From positions 2,480,001-2,544,000 of the forward strand of contig JAZGTN010000098.1 of the NCBI GenBank assembly GCA_037783415.1: a stretch of 64,000 bases of DNA, written 5' to 3'. Positions 45,973-57,131 of this stretch are shown one piece after another (within the stretch, counting starts at the first letter, position 1; every line of letters begins with the position of its first letter). Source of the stretch: Leptasterias polaris (lineage: Eukaryota > Echinodermata > Asteroidea > Forcipulatida > Asteriidae). The notes beneath the pieces were generated by a model that was not told the origin of the DNA, did not search any database, and worked only from the letters and a program-made list of their open reading frames with translations. Position numbers and translations under genes: made by a program.

Positions 45973-48900
45973 GTGAGTGCCAGAAGTAATCAACCTCCAC
46001 GCTCCTGTTGGTATTGTGGACGGGGTCATGGTCTATTTGGCTGTGATAGCTGGAAAGCCCTGAAAGTTACCGACAGACTGAATTTCGTGCAGTCAAAGCG
46101 ACTGTGTGTCAACTGTCTGCAACCAGGACACAGAGCCCGAGATTGTTCGAGAGATGCAGTATGCACTGTTCCTGGATGTGGTCTGAAACATACCAAATTC
46201 TTACATCTCACCCGCACGGGCAACCTGTCAACACCAACAAGTGCCTACCCTGTGAAGCAAGGAGATCAGCTCGTAAATAATGCTGTTCCTGTCACTGTCA
46301 ATGCTGTGCCAACAACTGCCTCAGGTAATGCAACTTGCAACACTTCTGGGGCTGGAAGTGGAAGGATAGCCCTACCCATTGTTCCAGTGAAAGTACGGAG
46401 CCACAGAAGTGCTACTAACTTTGTAACGACATACGCTCTACTTGACAGTGGATCAACGCAGACTTTCTGCTCAGAAAAGCTAATTAACAAGCTTGGAGTT
46501 CATGGAAAGCCAGACACCATGAGGCTGACAACCTTAGACAATCACGATATCCTTACTGAAACTCAGATTGTACATCTTGAGGTAACCGACATGTGTGATG
46601 AAAATCTTGTTGTCATGACACATGTTCTGACGAGGCCCAAGTTACAGATGGGAACTAGCACCTTGGTAAAAAGGAAAGAGATCGACAAATGGCCACACTT
46701 AAGTGATATCATCTTGCCAGATGTAGATATTGAAGACGTACACCTGCTCATTGGCCAGGATAACCCCTCTGCCTTAATTCCCAAAGAAGTCCGGGAAGGA
46801 GGCGTTGGTACACCCTATGCGACACGTACGAAATTGGGATGGACTCTCAATGGCCCATTTAAGACAGGGCCCTTGAGCCGTTCAACTTCTTTCTTCATTG
46901 ATACAGACACAAGCCTACAGCAACAAGTGGAAAAGTTCTGGAAACTGGACGGCACTGGAGGCGATGAGAGGAGTTTGTCAATCAGTGATAAGAAAGTTAT
47001 CTCTACCTGGGAGCAGTCATTGTGCCGAGATGGAACACACTACAGCATGAACATTCCCTTTAAAATGCGCCCGCCTCAATTACCCGACAACAAGGCAGTT
47101 GCTGAACAAAGACTCCGTCTGCTGGGGAGACGACTAGGCCGAGACTCCGACATGAAGGAGAAGTACACTGCAGGCATCCAAGATTTGATGAATAAAGGAT
47201 ATGCAGAGGAGGTACCCCAACATGATCTGAACAGAGAAGATGGAGCAGTTTGGTATTTGCCACACCATCCAGTCCTTCACCCACGCAAACCAGGAAAGGT
47301 GCGAATAGTGTTTGACTGTGCTGCTCGTTACCGAGGTGTGTCACTCAACGACAAAGTTCATCAAGGCCCAGACATGACAAACAAGCTAGTGGGAGTGTTG
47401 ATTCAGTTCCGGCAAGACAGCATCGCCCTGATGGCAGATGTTGAAGGCATGTTTCATCAGGTGCACGTGAATAAGCCCGACCGTGACGTTCTGCGTTTCC
47501 TGTGGTGGGCCGACAACGACATAAGTGGGGTTCCTAAGACGTTTCGTATGACATCTCACTTGTTTGGAGGCATTTGGTCACCAAGCTGTGCAACTTTTGC
47601 CTTAAAGCGTACAGCACAAGACAACATGGAGGATTTTGACGCCAATACCATAGACACCATAGACAACAACTTCTACGTCGATGATTGCCTCAAGTCAGTC
47701 GCCTCAGAGCAAGAAGCCATCAGACTTGTCAGACAACTTCGTGAGGTTTTGGCGTCCGGTGGATTTCGTCTCACTAAGTGGATAAGTAACTCCCGGGAAG
47801 TCCTGCGATCAGTTCCTGAAGCTGAACGAGCGAAGGGAGTGCCATCATTAGACCTGGACCAGACACTTCCTGCCGAGCGAGCACTTGGTGTGCTATGGGA
47901 CATAGAGTCTGATACCTTTACATTCAACGTGAATGTGACAGAGAAGCCATTGACACGACGTGGACTGCTGGGAACAGTGAGTTCTGTGTATGACCCACTA
48001 GGATATGCCAGTCCGTTTGTGCTCACTGCTAAAATTCTTTTCCAGTCGCTGTGCAGAATGAAAATTGGATGGGATGATCCAATCCCAGACTCCATCAAAG
48101 AGCAGTGGATCCGGTGGATGGCCGATTTGCCACTCCTTCAGAAGATGTCAATACCACGCTGTGTCAAGCCACTAAATTACGACACCATCACTTCAGCGCA
48201 GTTACACCATTTTGCGGATGCTTCTGAAAGGGGTTTTGGAGCTGTTACTTACCTGCGACTTCAGGATTCCAGTGGTTTGGTACATTGTGTGCTGCTCATG
48301 GCCAAAGCAAAGCTGGCGCCCCTAAAGACAACAACAATTCCCCGCCTTGAACTTGCTGCTGCAGTAATTTCTGTCAAGCTCGATGAAACAATGCGTCGTC
48401 ATCTCACACTACCATTGCAGGAGACTGTCTACTGGAGCGATAGCATGATTGTGTTGCAGTATCTGAGAAATGAGGAAAAGAGATTCCAAACCTTCGTTGC
48501 CAACCGTGTGTCAAAGATACTGGAGCACTCCACACCACAGCAATGGAAACATGTTGATACGAGCTCCAATCCAGCAGACGATGTCTCTCGAGGACTTCAA
48601 GCACAGCAGCTCATTGACAGCAAACGTTGGCTTCATGGACCACACTTTCTTCAGCTCGAAGAAGATAAATGGCCCAATCAACCTGAATTTGACAAGATGA
48701 CTCTGCCTATAGACATGGAGCTGAAGACAGTTACACAAGTCTACTCAGTCGAGGCAAGCACTGATACTCCCGAAGCTGTAGACACCCTATTGGAGAGATA
48801 TTCCTCATGGTACCGCCTGAGAAGAGCAGTCGCATGGATTCTCCGTGCCAAAGCCATCCTTCTTGCCAGAGTGAAGAAAACAGACTTGGACTTCAAGCCT

Positions 48901-50238
48901 TCCCGGTACCTGACTGTCAAGGAGATACAAGCTGCTGAGAAAGAAATTATAAGACGAATTCAGCAGGCTAACTTTGATGACACCCTTTTGAAATCCGGTG
49001 GCTACCGCAAGCTGAACCCTACAAGGTCAGGTGATGGTATAATCCAAGTTGGCGGACGACTAGCCAATGCTTCCTTCACCGACAACATCAAGCACCCTTG
49101 GATATTGCCAACAAGACATCCGCTGACAACCCTGATAATAAGGCACTACCACACCATCGCTTGTCACTCTGGAGGTGAACGCACTCTTGCAGATATCCGT
49201 CAGAAATTCTGGATCATCAAGGGACGTACAGCTGTGAGGAATGTCATCAACTCATGCATTCCATGTCGCAAGCAGAGGGCACCTATGATGACACAACAAA
49301 TGGCAGACTTGCCGAAAGACCGAGTGACTCCGGAACTGCCACCTTTCAGTATGGTAGGAGTAGACTTCTTCGGTCCTTTCATGGTAAAGCGAGCTAGAAG
49401 TATGCAGAAAAGATATGGTTGTATCTTTACATGTCTTGCCACCAGGGCAATTCACCTCGAAGTGTGCCATAGCTTGGATACAGACTCTTTCATCAACGCA
49501 ATGCAGCGCTTCATCAGTCGTCGAGGAAAGCCAGTAGAGATTCGTTCAGACAACGGAACAAATTTCGTTGGAGGGGTGCGAGAACTTCGTCAAGCTATCC
49601 AGGAATGGAACCAGCATCAGATTGACAGCTTTCTATGCCAAAAGGAGATTCAGTGGATCTTCAATCCGCCTGCAGCCAGCCACTTTGGAGGCGTTTGGGA
49701 GCGGCAGATTAGAACCGTTCGAGCAATCCTCAACAACTTGCTTCATCAGCAGACACTCGATGACGAAGGACTCCTGACGCTCATGTGCCTTGTCGAAGGG
49801 ATTGTTAACGGACGACCCATCACCAAGCTGTCAGATGATATGCGCGACCCGATGCCACTTACCCCGAATCACCTGCTGCTTCTTCGTTCAGGTCCTCAAC
49901 TACCACCAGGCGAATTTGTGAAACAAGACATCTACAGGAGACGTTGGCGACAAGTACAATATCTGTCCGACATATTCTGGCAGAGATGGCTCAAGGAGTA
50001 TCTTCCGCAGCTGCAGGAGAGGCAGAAATGGCTCCTTCCTCACCGCAACGTTCGCTCTGGAGATCTGGTGCTTGTTATGCATGAAAACACCCCAAGATAC
50101 CGATGGCCTCTAGGACTTGTGAGAGAAACCTTCCAAGGCAAGGACGGCAAGGTCAGATCTGTACAGTTGAAGACGCAGTCAGGAGTTTACACCCGACCCA
50201 TAGACAAGCTGTGCCTCCTTGAGGGTGAAGAGATTTAG
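45973..50238 (+). CDS. pol: BEL/Pao Pol polyprotein (zinc knuckles, protease, RT, RNase H, integrase)
   Basis: About 1,421 residues; the frame is open from 45889, and no ATG precedes the zinc knuckles, so expression probably depends on gag. Numbering from 45973: CCHC knuckles at C12/C15/H19/C24 and C45/C48/H53/C58; aspartic protease DSG at 158-160; RT with D489 (MADVEG) and YVDD at 568-571; RNase H D749, E793 and D823; integrase zinc region with H1060, H1065, C1095 and C1098; catalytic D1131, D1193 and E1243 (DDE); and a C-terminal DUF5641-type region (RRRWRQVQYL). All catalytic residues I looked for are present, and no internal stop occurs. It lies one frame off gag, so a programmed +1 shift, or a small disabling indel, separates the two. 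Confidence 0.92.
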   Translation: MSARSNQPPRSCWYCGRGHGLFGCDSWKALKVTDRLNFVQSKRLCVNCLQPGHRARDCSRDAVCTVPGCGLKHTKFLHLTRTGNLSTPTSAYPVKQGDQLVNNAVPVTVNAVPTTASGNATCNTSGAGSGRIALPIVPVKVRSHRSATNFVTTYALLDSGSTQTFCSEKLINKLGVHGKPDTMRLTTLDNHDILTETQIVHLEVTDMCDENLVVMTHVLTRPKLQMGTSTLVKRKEIDKWPHLSDIILPDVDIEDVHLLIGQDNPSALIPKEVREGGVGTPYATRTKLGWTLNGPFKTGPLSRSTSFFIDTDTSLQQQVEKFWKLDGTGGDERSLSISDKKVISTWEQSLCRDGTHYSMNIPFKMRPPQLPDNKAVAEQRLRLLGRRLGRDSDMKEKYTAGIQDLMNKGYAEEVPQHDLNREDGAVWYLPHHPVLHPRKPGKVRIVFDCAARYRGVSLNDKVHQGPDMTNKLVGVLIQFRQDSIALMADVEGMFHQVHVNKPDRDVLRFLWWADNDISGVPKTFRMTSHLFGGIWSPSCATFALKRTAQDNMEDFDANTIDTIDNNFYVDDCLKSVASEQEAIRLVRQLREVLASGGFRLTKWISNSREVLRSVPEAERAKGVPSLDLDQTLPAERALGVLWDIESDTFTFNVNVTEKPLTRRGLLGTVSSVYDPLGYASPFVLTAKILFQSLCRMKIGWDDPIPDSIKEQWIRWMADLPLLQKMSIPRCVKPLNYDTITSAQLHHFADASERGFGAVTYLRLQDSSGLVHCVLLMAKAKLAPLKTTTIPRLELAAAVISVKLDETMRRHLTLPLQETVYWSDSMIVLQYLRNEEKRFQTFVANRVSKILEHSTPQQWKHVDTSSNPADDVSRGLQAQQLIDSKRWLHGPHFLQLEEDKWPNQPEFDKMTLPIDMELKTVTQVYSVEASTDTPEAVDTLLERYSSWYRLRRAVAWILRAKAILLARVKKTDLDFKPSRYLTVKEIQAAEKEIIRRIQQANFDDTLLKSGGYRKLNPTRSGDGIIQVGGRLANASFTDNIKHPWILPTRHPLTTLIIRHYHTIACHSGGERTLADIRQKFWIIKGRTAVRNVINSCIPCRKQRAPMMTQQMADLPKDRVTPELPPFSMVGVDFFGPFMVKRARSMQKRYGCIFTCLATRAIHLEVCHSLDTDSFINAMQRFISRRGKPVEIRSDNGTNFVGGVRELRQAIQEWNQHQIDSFLCQKEIQWIFNPPAASHFGGVWERQIRTVRAILNNLLHQQTLDDEGLLTLMCLVEGIVNGRPITKLSDDMRDPMPLTPNHLLLLRSGPQLPPGEFVKQDIYRRRWRQVQYLSDIFWQRWLKEYLPQLQERQKWLLPHRNVRSGDLVLVMHENTPRYRWPLGLVRETFQGKDGKVRSVQLKTQSGVYTRPIDKLCLLEGEEI

Positions 50239-50368
50239 ACCGCATAACCAGCAAGGATTGGACTGACTCTCTAAGAACATTTTTGAACACTGATTGATTT
50301 GATTAATATTCTGCCTTTTTTTTGTTTTGGTAATGCTGTTTCCAAGATACAGTCATTAGGGGCCGGAA

Positions 50369-51291
50369 TGTAGCCGCCAGAATATCCTTTTGTTTACCTT
50401 TTTTTATGCAGCGCCTCGCCTTTTGAGGAAGTCAATGGAGGGCGCTATTTTCAAGTCTCATTATAAGTTGTATATTGTCACCGTATACACACATTGCCAA
50501 GTTTTAGAAAAAACCATTTAGTTCAGACATTTATGCCTACTAATACCTGGGCAGCTCAGCAAAGTGAGTGTTCACATTTTATTTAGCATTATTTATTGTC
50601 GATATTGAGTAATTTGGAAGTGTTTTTGATATACAAAAAATAAGGTTTTGTTGAGTGAAAACTACACGTTTGTACATGCATGTACATGACATGTAGGCCC
50701 ATTGCTCTGTGTTACGTTCTGCGTTCATGTATGTGTTATTGATGCCATTGATTATGTAATTTTCAATAATTGGTTCTTGTATGAAGATACACTAGATATT
50801 TGTAGTAAATTGATAAGTTTAGGAGTTGATGCATAATAATCTAGTTGAAGTCAAATATGTGGCCTTGGTTTATGTATCTAATTTGCAAGATGTTATTTTT
50901 CTCTTTATATTGCAGTCGAACCACCTATTGTCACCTATTGTCACCTATTGTCACCTATTGTCACCCATTGTCACCTATTGGCATTGCCACCTTATGTCAC
51001 CTAGTAACTACCTTACGTCAACTTTCACCTAACGACACCTACCTGTTACCACCTATAGTAATCTACTTCAATCAATAGTCAACCGTCAAATCTTAATCAT
51101 CCGGATACAACAATCAGAACTCAATCATTAAGTTTAAAGTTTATTCGTCACTAACAGTAATTATTGTAATTTTGCCTGTGGATCAAGAACAATTAAAGAA
51201 TAGTTTTGAACAGTTAATTTGGTGCGTATAATTGCTGAGCACAATTTTCCTAAAATTTAATATAAGACGATCTGTAGCATCACAAGCTACA
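50369..51291 (+). repeat. 3' LTR of the BEL/Pao element (923 bp)
   Basis: Same ends as the 5' LTR. The only difference noticed is 11 extra bases near 50464 (between CATTAT and TGTCACC). Confidence 0.93.
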
Positions 51292-51296
51292 GAATG

Positions 51297-52600
51297 GTAC
51301 AATAAATTGCGAGCCGGTGGCTTTTGGTCTCTGGGTGTTGATTTGGGCGGTTGTGTGCCCATGGATGGGGGCGTTAAACCAATTTTTAGCCGGATGTGTG
51401 TACTTGTTTGGATGTGTTGACGTCCATGCAGGTTAAAATGAAACATTTTGGATGGGACAGATATTACACAATAAGTACAATATGTTATTAAGTGGTTGAT
51501 TTTGATGTTCTTCTTCCAGAGTGTGATTTATTTTAAACGTTAGGCCTAACTGCCTGTTGGAAGTTACGTGTGACATTGGCTTTAACAAATGAAAGAAGTA
51601 ATAATGCTTTATGTCTCTTCAGACAGTCTCGTTAGCTTGATTCTATACGCATTGTACATTGGAAGCGAGATTTTTGCTTGAAACTATTAAAAACTCCCAT
51701 GATTTACAGAAACAAATAATGTTGGTTATTTTCTACGTTCCATAATAAATTGTAGAGCTGAGTTGCATACCCGTGAATAAAATCCATCATAGTAAACAAT
51801 ATGTTCTGTTTCATTGCAAAGTTCTACATACCCTTGATGGAATACAGTTTTCACATGGAAGAACAGTAAAGTCAGACGGCAAGTTTATCGATCTGATGTT
51901 GAAGTTTGTGACCGATTTTATGTGTTTTATTACTATTTTAGTTACATTGTGTCGACTTCAACCCAGTTCACATACCGGCCCTTGATTGAATCAATTGGAT
52001 TTTATATTGAAATTTGTTCAAGTTTCCAGGACATTTCCTACTGTAACACAGGATCTAATGCTGACAATAAACATGATAAATAATGTGGCTCATACTTAAT
52101 CATAAGTTGGGTGCTGTCGTGAGCCAGATAGGTATAATTTTATTTTGAAATTGAAAGGCACACATTTTTAACGCCTCATCCTTCATGATCTATGAACAAG
52201 TAACATGGCGTCATACTGATCTGTTGCTGAGGAGTGAGGTTGGTCAACCCTGTTCCGTACCTCGGAGTATATGATGATGTGCGATGACAATATCCTTTGT
52301 TTTAATTAAAACAAGCCCATACTGTCAGATGAGTGAGTTGGGTTTCCAGGGAGTGAGAACGGCTCAACGCTGACATTGTTAAAGTATAATTTATGGGAGG
52401 AAACTACTGGAATTCGTCCAATCAGACCTGGGCAAAAAATGCGAAAGGGGAGGTGAGCTAGCTTGGTTTGGGAAGCCTTTCCTCCTTGACAGGCGTTTTC
52501 ATGCCCTTCATCTTCCTCGGTAGATAAAGGGTAGGCCTCAGTTATTTCGCGCAAATTTGCGTGAAGCTTATGCACTGGGGATTTAAAAGGATGTTGCTCA
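51297..52600. other. Non-genic flank of the BEL element
   Basis: Starts just after the target duplication. AT-rich, with no recognisable coding sequence. Confidence 0.45.
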
Positions 52601-52619
52601 ATACTTTTTAAGTCCAGTG

Positions 52620-53275
52620 TGGGCCTTTAATTTATTGATCGGGTTTGAGGTTCATTTCTCCAATGTGAGTCCGTAACTAATTTTATTTGGCCCGTGTAGG
52701 CCTATATTAGTATAGGGCTCGAGGTTCATTCCTCCAGTGTGAGTCTTTTGTTATTTTGTTGGCTTGAGAATGTTTTGCTGCAGAGTGAGCCTTGACGTAA
52801 TTATTTAGTTGGCTCGAGAATAATTTTCTGCAGAGTGCGCCTTGACGTAATTATTTAGTTGGCTCGAGAATAATTTGCTGCAGGGTGAGCCTTGACGTAA
52901 TTATTTTGTTGGCTTGAGAATGTTTTGCTGCAGAGTGAGCCTTGACGTAATTATTTAGTTAGCTCGAGAATAATTTTCTCCAGGGTGGGCCTTTACTTTA
53001 TGATGGATTGGGCTTGAAGGTCATTCCACCAGTGTGAGCCTTTTGTTCTTTAGTTGGCTCGAGAATATTGATCTGCAGTGTAGACCTGTACGTTTTTATT
53101 TACTGGCTCGAGAATATTTTACTGGCTCGAGAAAATGTTGGGCTTGAGGTGTTATGGTGAGTCCTTTAATACGTAGATGGCTCGAGAATATTTTTATCCA
53201 GGGTGGGCATAACATTATTATTAGTTGGCTCGAGAATTAGTTGGCTCGAGAGTATTTTTCTCCAGTGTGGGCTTT
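52620..53275 (+). repeat. 50-bp minisatellite (XhoI/PstI sites in each unit)
   Basis: Units of the form GAGCCTTGACGTAATTATTT plus GGCTCGAGAATAATTTTCTGCAG. The 50-bp period is clearest at 52760-52970 and degenerates to both sides. Confidence 0.88.
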
Positions 53276-53319
53276 TACTTTCCTATGGATATTGTTGTTT
53301 TCTGGTGATGTTATTTCTA

Positions 53320-53837
53320 GAACTAGGTACCCCTACGGTGTGTATAGTTGGGGACTCCATAGTTCGGCGAGCCCAACAGCCGCTTAATGTTCCAGCCCGG
53401 ATACTTTGGAAGGGCAAGGGAGGGGCGGGGCTATTACACATTCCAGACCTTTTAAGCTCCATGAGGTCGCGACCTCCGGATATTTTGGTTATTCATATTG
53501 GCACCAATGATCTGACATGTTTCAGATTAGACAGCGTATTGCATATTTCTTGCAATATTGTAAGCAGATTTATCCAAACACTATTTTATAGTGTGGTCTG
53601 CAGTTTTGCCACGTCTATTCTACTTTGGGGCAAGACGCAGTAGAACATATCCGATGCTCCATCAATCGGTGGGCGCGGTCTTGCTGCAGACAATCTGAGG
53701 CAATCTTTCTCCCTCACAATGGTTTTCAGTGGCAAAATCATGCTCTGTTTTTATACGATGTGGTTCACCTTAGTGTTAAGGGTACTAACCGGCTGCTATC
53801 GGACTTTGTGGCTTGTATTGCTTCATTCGTTCAGTGA
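53320..53837 (+). pseudogene. Broken SGNH-hydrolase-like ORF
   Basis: The first frame shows the GDS block (VCIVGDSIVRRA) and the later ILVIHIGTNDL block. A second frame continues the fold with NGFQWQN and a DVVHLS block carrying the Asp-x-x-His catalytic pair. The frame changes between about 53540 and 53570, and a TAG at 53589-53591 interrupts the continuing frame. SGNH hydrolases are esterase/lipase-like; short versions often ride on retroelements in invertebrates. An unspliced intron is possible but no good splice pair was seen. Confidence 0.6.
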
Positions 53838-54193
53838 TTAAAAAATTTGCATTTTGGGTGGCTTCTGTTGTTCCTGTTGGGGCGTGCTGCGCACGTGTGG
53901 CATTTTTACAGGATGTCAAGGAAACCAACCCAAAATATACACACAATAACCTTTAGAAGTATTTTTGATTATTGTTGCTTAATTGTCTTTGGTTTATAAT
54001 ACAACATAATTGTCATTTGTAAGGGGTCAACCACTCCCCCTTTATGTACCTATGTGGGGTTCTTGTGCTGTATTTCCAACTCCGGTTGACCTCAACATAT
54101 ATAATTTGTATGTATTGCTAACGGTCTCAAACAGAATTCCCTTTAAGCAACATGTAGTCAGGGTTGGATTGAGAGGTACATGTATATAGGTTG

Positions 54194-54590
54194 GACCTGG
54201 GAGTCCATTGATTTAGGACCTGGGCGTCCATTGACGGTTTAGTTTTGGACCTGCATGGGAGTCCATTGGTAGTTTCGGACCTGGGAGTCCATTGAAGATA
54301 CAACCTTGGACCTGGGAGTCCATTGGTAGTTTCGGACCTGGGAGTCCATTGAAGATACAAACTTGGACCTGGGAGTCCATTGGTAGTTTCGGACCTGGGA
54401 GTCCATTGAAGATACAACCTTGGACCTGGTAGTCCATTGGTAGTTTCGGACCTGGGAGTCCATTGAAGATACAAACTTGGACCTGGGAGTCCATTGGTAG
54501 TTTCGGACCTGGGAGCTAGTCCATTGAAGATACAAACTTGGACCTGGGAGTCCAATTCTGTTGAACGTTTTGGGGACCTGGGCGTCCATT
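54194..54590. repeat. 57-bp minisatellite
   Basis: About six units alternating GGACCTGGGAGTCCATTGGT and GGACCTGGGAGTCCATTGAA. Because 57 is a multiple of three, the minus strand stays open in all three frames; these are not genes. Confidence 0.92.
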
Positions 54591-54732
54591 GGTTATAGTG
54601 TTTATAAAAGTTGATAATGTTTGACAGTTTTATGTAAGGTTTTAATGATGCCAGCTTGCCAAAAATATCGGTATCTGGTGAAACAGGTTAATAACTGTGG
54701 CGAAAAACAATTAGAAGGTGTCTATTGTCTGG

Positions 54733-55040
54733 GTGGCATGGTTGGCTTGTGCGTAAAGCGCTCGCCTCTCACCAAGATGACCCAGGTTCGATACCCGGCC
54801 ATATGTGAGTTGAGTTGTGCGTTGGTTCTCTGCTGTGCCACGAGGGTTTTCCAGACCATCCGGTTTTCCTCCCTCGGGAAAAATCAAACACTTTCGATCT
54901 CTGGCTGTGCTCCGTGGTCATAATGGGTTGATGTGGCTGGCTGCCAAAGGCGCCCTTGCATGCCTGCTTCTCGAACACGTTGTAGCCGCGTCCTTCGCAA
55001 TTCAGCTCTTAGCTGCGAGTAAGGATGATTAGCCTCCCCA
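54733..55040 (+). mobile_element. tRNA-derived SINE, second family
   Basis: Head with A-box-like TGGCATGGTTGG and B-box GGTTCGATACC, then a body with CCACGAGGGTTTTCCAGACC and CTGCCAAAGGCGCCCTTGCA. Different from the tRNA-Leu SINEs. Confidence 0.75.
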
Positions 55041-55124
55041 AATTTAATTTATTTTTAATTGTCCTTCCCTCCGAGTCCTAGTGTAAAGGTACATTAGTTG
55101 AAGAACACAAGTTTGGAAATCAAA

Positions 55125-55460
55125 TCTTCGTTCGAACGAAAACAACTTCGTTCTTCTTTGTTTGACGAATATCTTTTTCCGTTCGAACGAAGATAATTTT
55201 CATTCGAACGAACATTATTTTTGTTCAAGCTAAGATTCGTTCAAGCAAAAAAATTATTTAATTTGAACATAAATTAATCTTCGTTCGAAGGAAGATTATT
55301 TCCGTTAGAAAAAGATTATTTTCGTTCGAAAAAGAAAATTTTCATTCAAAATAATATTATTCTTATTTTTTGTTCAACAACTAAGCTTCGTTCAAACAAA
55401 GATTAGGCCTAATCTTCTTTTTTCTCCCATTCGAACGAAGATTACTTTTGTTCTAATTAC
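55125..55460. repeat. Degenerate TTCGTTCGAACGAA repeats
   Basis: Many imperfect copies of the palindrome TTCGTTCGAACGAA spaced 20-35 bp apart; no coding sequence. Confidence 0.8.
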
Positions 55461-55884
55461 GATTTTGTTAGGTCCCTTTAAAAGCTCCGCTTAAATAAAG
55501 GTAATTGCGAGGCATTTTTTGAAAATAGGAGTGTAATTTTTGAAAATAGGAGTGTAATTTAGTTTATGAGTGACGAGTATTTCAAATACAGTGTTATTGC
55601 AAATGCCTGTCTGGAGGTAATTATGTACACCGAACGAGCCCAAATTAAAATGGCCGAGTGACTGCTTTTCCCCTACACATTTTCCCAACCTTTTTAAAAC
55701 TACTTTTTCGTTCAATTTAACGCGTGGACCATTCGACTTGGATTCAAGCAGACGCATTAATGTCAATCAAAAATAGCAAAGAATTAATCAAGGTCACTAG
55801 CCGAGCTTTCAATATCTTATGATGCATTTAAATTACTTGTATTGCAAAATTAATTCCCCTGCTTTTTCTGAATGCTTCCTGCTT

Positions 55885-56000
55885 CTCTCGCTTTCCATTC
55901 ACGTATTTCCACTTGACTGCTCTTGTTACATGTTTATGTGTGTTGTGTTGTCATTTAGCCTTCGAGAAAGACCCTGCTAGGGTCGAAACGTCGAAACAAT
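55885..56000 (+). mobile_element. Penelope-like element 3' tail
   Basis: Shares TTCCACTTGACTGC, GTGTTGTGTTGTC and TTTAGCCTTC...GGGTCGAAA with the tail of the relic at 17985-19207. The GACCCTGCTAGGGTCGAAAC hairpin is typical of such tails. No coding part remains. Confidence 0.55.
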
Positions 56001-56009
56001 TACCAATGT

Positions 56010-57131
56010 GACACATAGATGCTCACGTGTCTGCATTTAACTAAGTTTTAAGACACATAAAATGGCGACTCGTGGAAATATCATGTGATCGACTGGTTTA
56101 ATGACAGCAAATTATTTAAACAAACGAACAAGACAAAGATAATTCAGAACACCAAACACAGTTAGATGGCAAGTAAACCTTCCAACACAAACATACTCCT
56201 CATTAGATTCATATATTTACGTGTGTTCGAACTTATGAACAAGTAAGTGATGGAAAAACCAGCGAAAGATGAAATTCCATTACTTTAAGATGTAATTATT
56301 TCGCGACATAAACCCATTTGTAATGCATTTTAAATTTCATAAAGTCAAATAATTAAAGGAAGAAGAAAAGAGAAAAAACCCAACAAACAACAACATAGGC
56401 CCCCTAACGTTCAAGTCGTTTTATGAATGACCAACCGGTGAAAAGTGATTGCCCACAGTTCTGTCAATTCGCTTCGACACTCACGGGTATGGATTTCAAA
56501 CAGCTATATTGCTACATTACCAGAGAATAATAATCCGCAAAGTTCTACATTTCGGGCAGTAATTTAAAAAGAGACAAAACGTGACGTTGGATGCGCTTTG
56601 CGCACTAGCCTTTTGTCAAGGCGGTGCCAGCGTGTCGTGCTTTGTGCACCGCACTTACATGCCTAAAACACACGGACCGCCTTGGAGACAGACTAGCAGA
56701 CCACACGCAGCGAGGTAACCGTAGTTTCGCAGTGATGGGTAATCTATTGTCAGACTCTTTGGACCGTATTTTACACGAAAACTGCATGATTACCTTTTGA
56801 TGACATTTCGGATTATGTCTCTCACTGTTAATATTGCCGCGATAGCCAGCGGAGCGCCTCATATTCCGGATGCTATTAGAGATTCAGCTGACAGCGATAC
56901 GACAAATTTGATCGACAATCATAGGTGATGGCGAGGACAATGCTCACAATCTAATTTCTACATGCATGAGAAGTCGAATAAATTAAAACACATAATCACC
57001 ACCGGCTCATTCTAAACGGCGCTTTTAACTGGTGACGACGTAGCACATAATTTTGTGATCAGATTATTTGCTTATCAGATTAGAAAGGTGTGATTCTTGT
57101 GCAACGGGAGTAGAAGAGCTTGTTGGCAGAC
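56010..57131. other. Non-genic 5' flank of GPCR copy 3
   Basis: No TATA-like box close to the ATG and no upstream coding exon recognised. Confidence 0.4.

Larger units (their letters stand above)
43646..51291 (+). mobile_element. Complete BEL/Pao LTR retrotransposon
   Basis: A 7,646-bp element. Its two LTRs begin TGTAGC and end GCTACA (a 6-bp inverted end repeat), and the element is flanked by the 5-bp target duplication GAATG (43641-43645 and 51292-51296). A purine-rich tract AGGGGCCGGAA sits directly before the 3' LTR. Gag and pol are long and open. The pol domain order (protease, RT, RNase H, integrase) and the Pao-type motifs identify the clade. No envelope-like ORF follows pol. The near identity of the LTRs indicates a recent insertion. 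Confidence 0.95.

Noticed and set aside
45973..45975. GTG as the start codon of pol
   Set aside because: Eukaryotic retroelement; the frame is open upstream to 45889 and expression more likely depends on gag.
54127..54589. Three long minus-strand open frames with peptide repeats
   Set aside because: Explained by the 57-bp minisatellite; no start context or neighbouring coding evidence.
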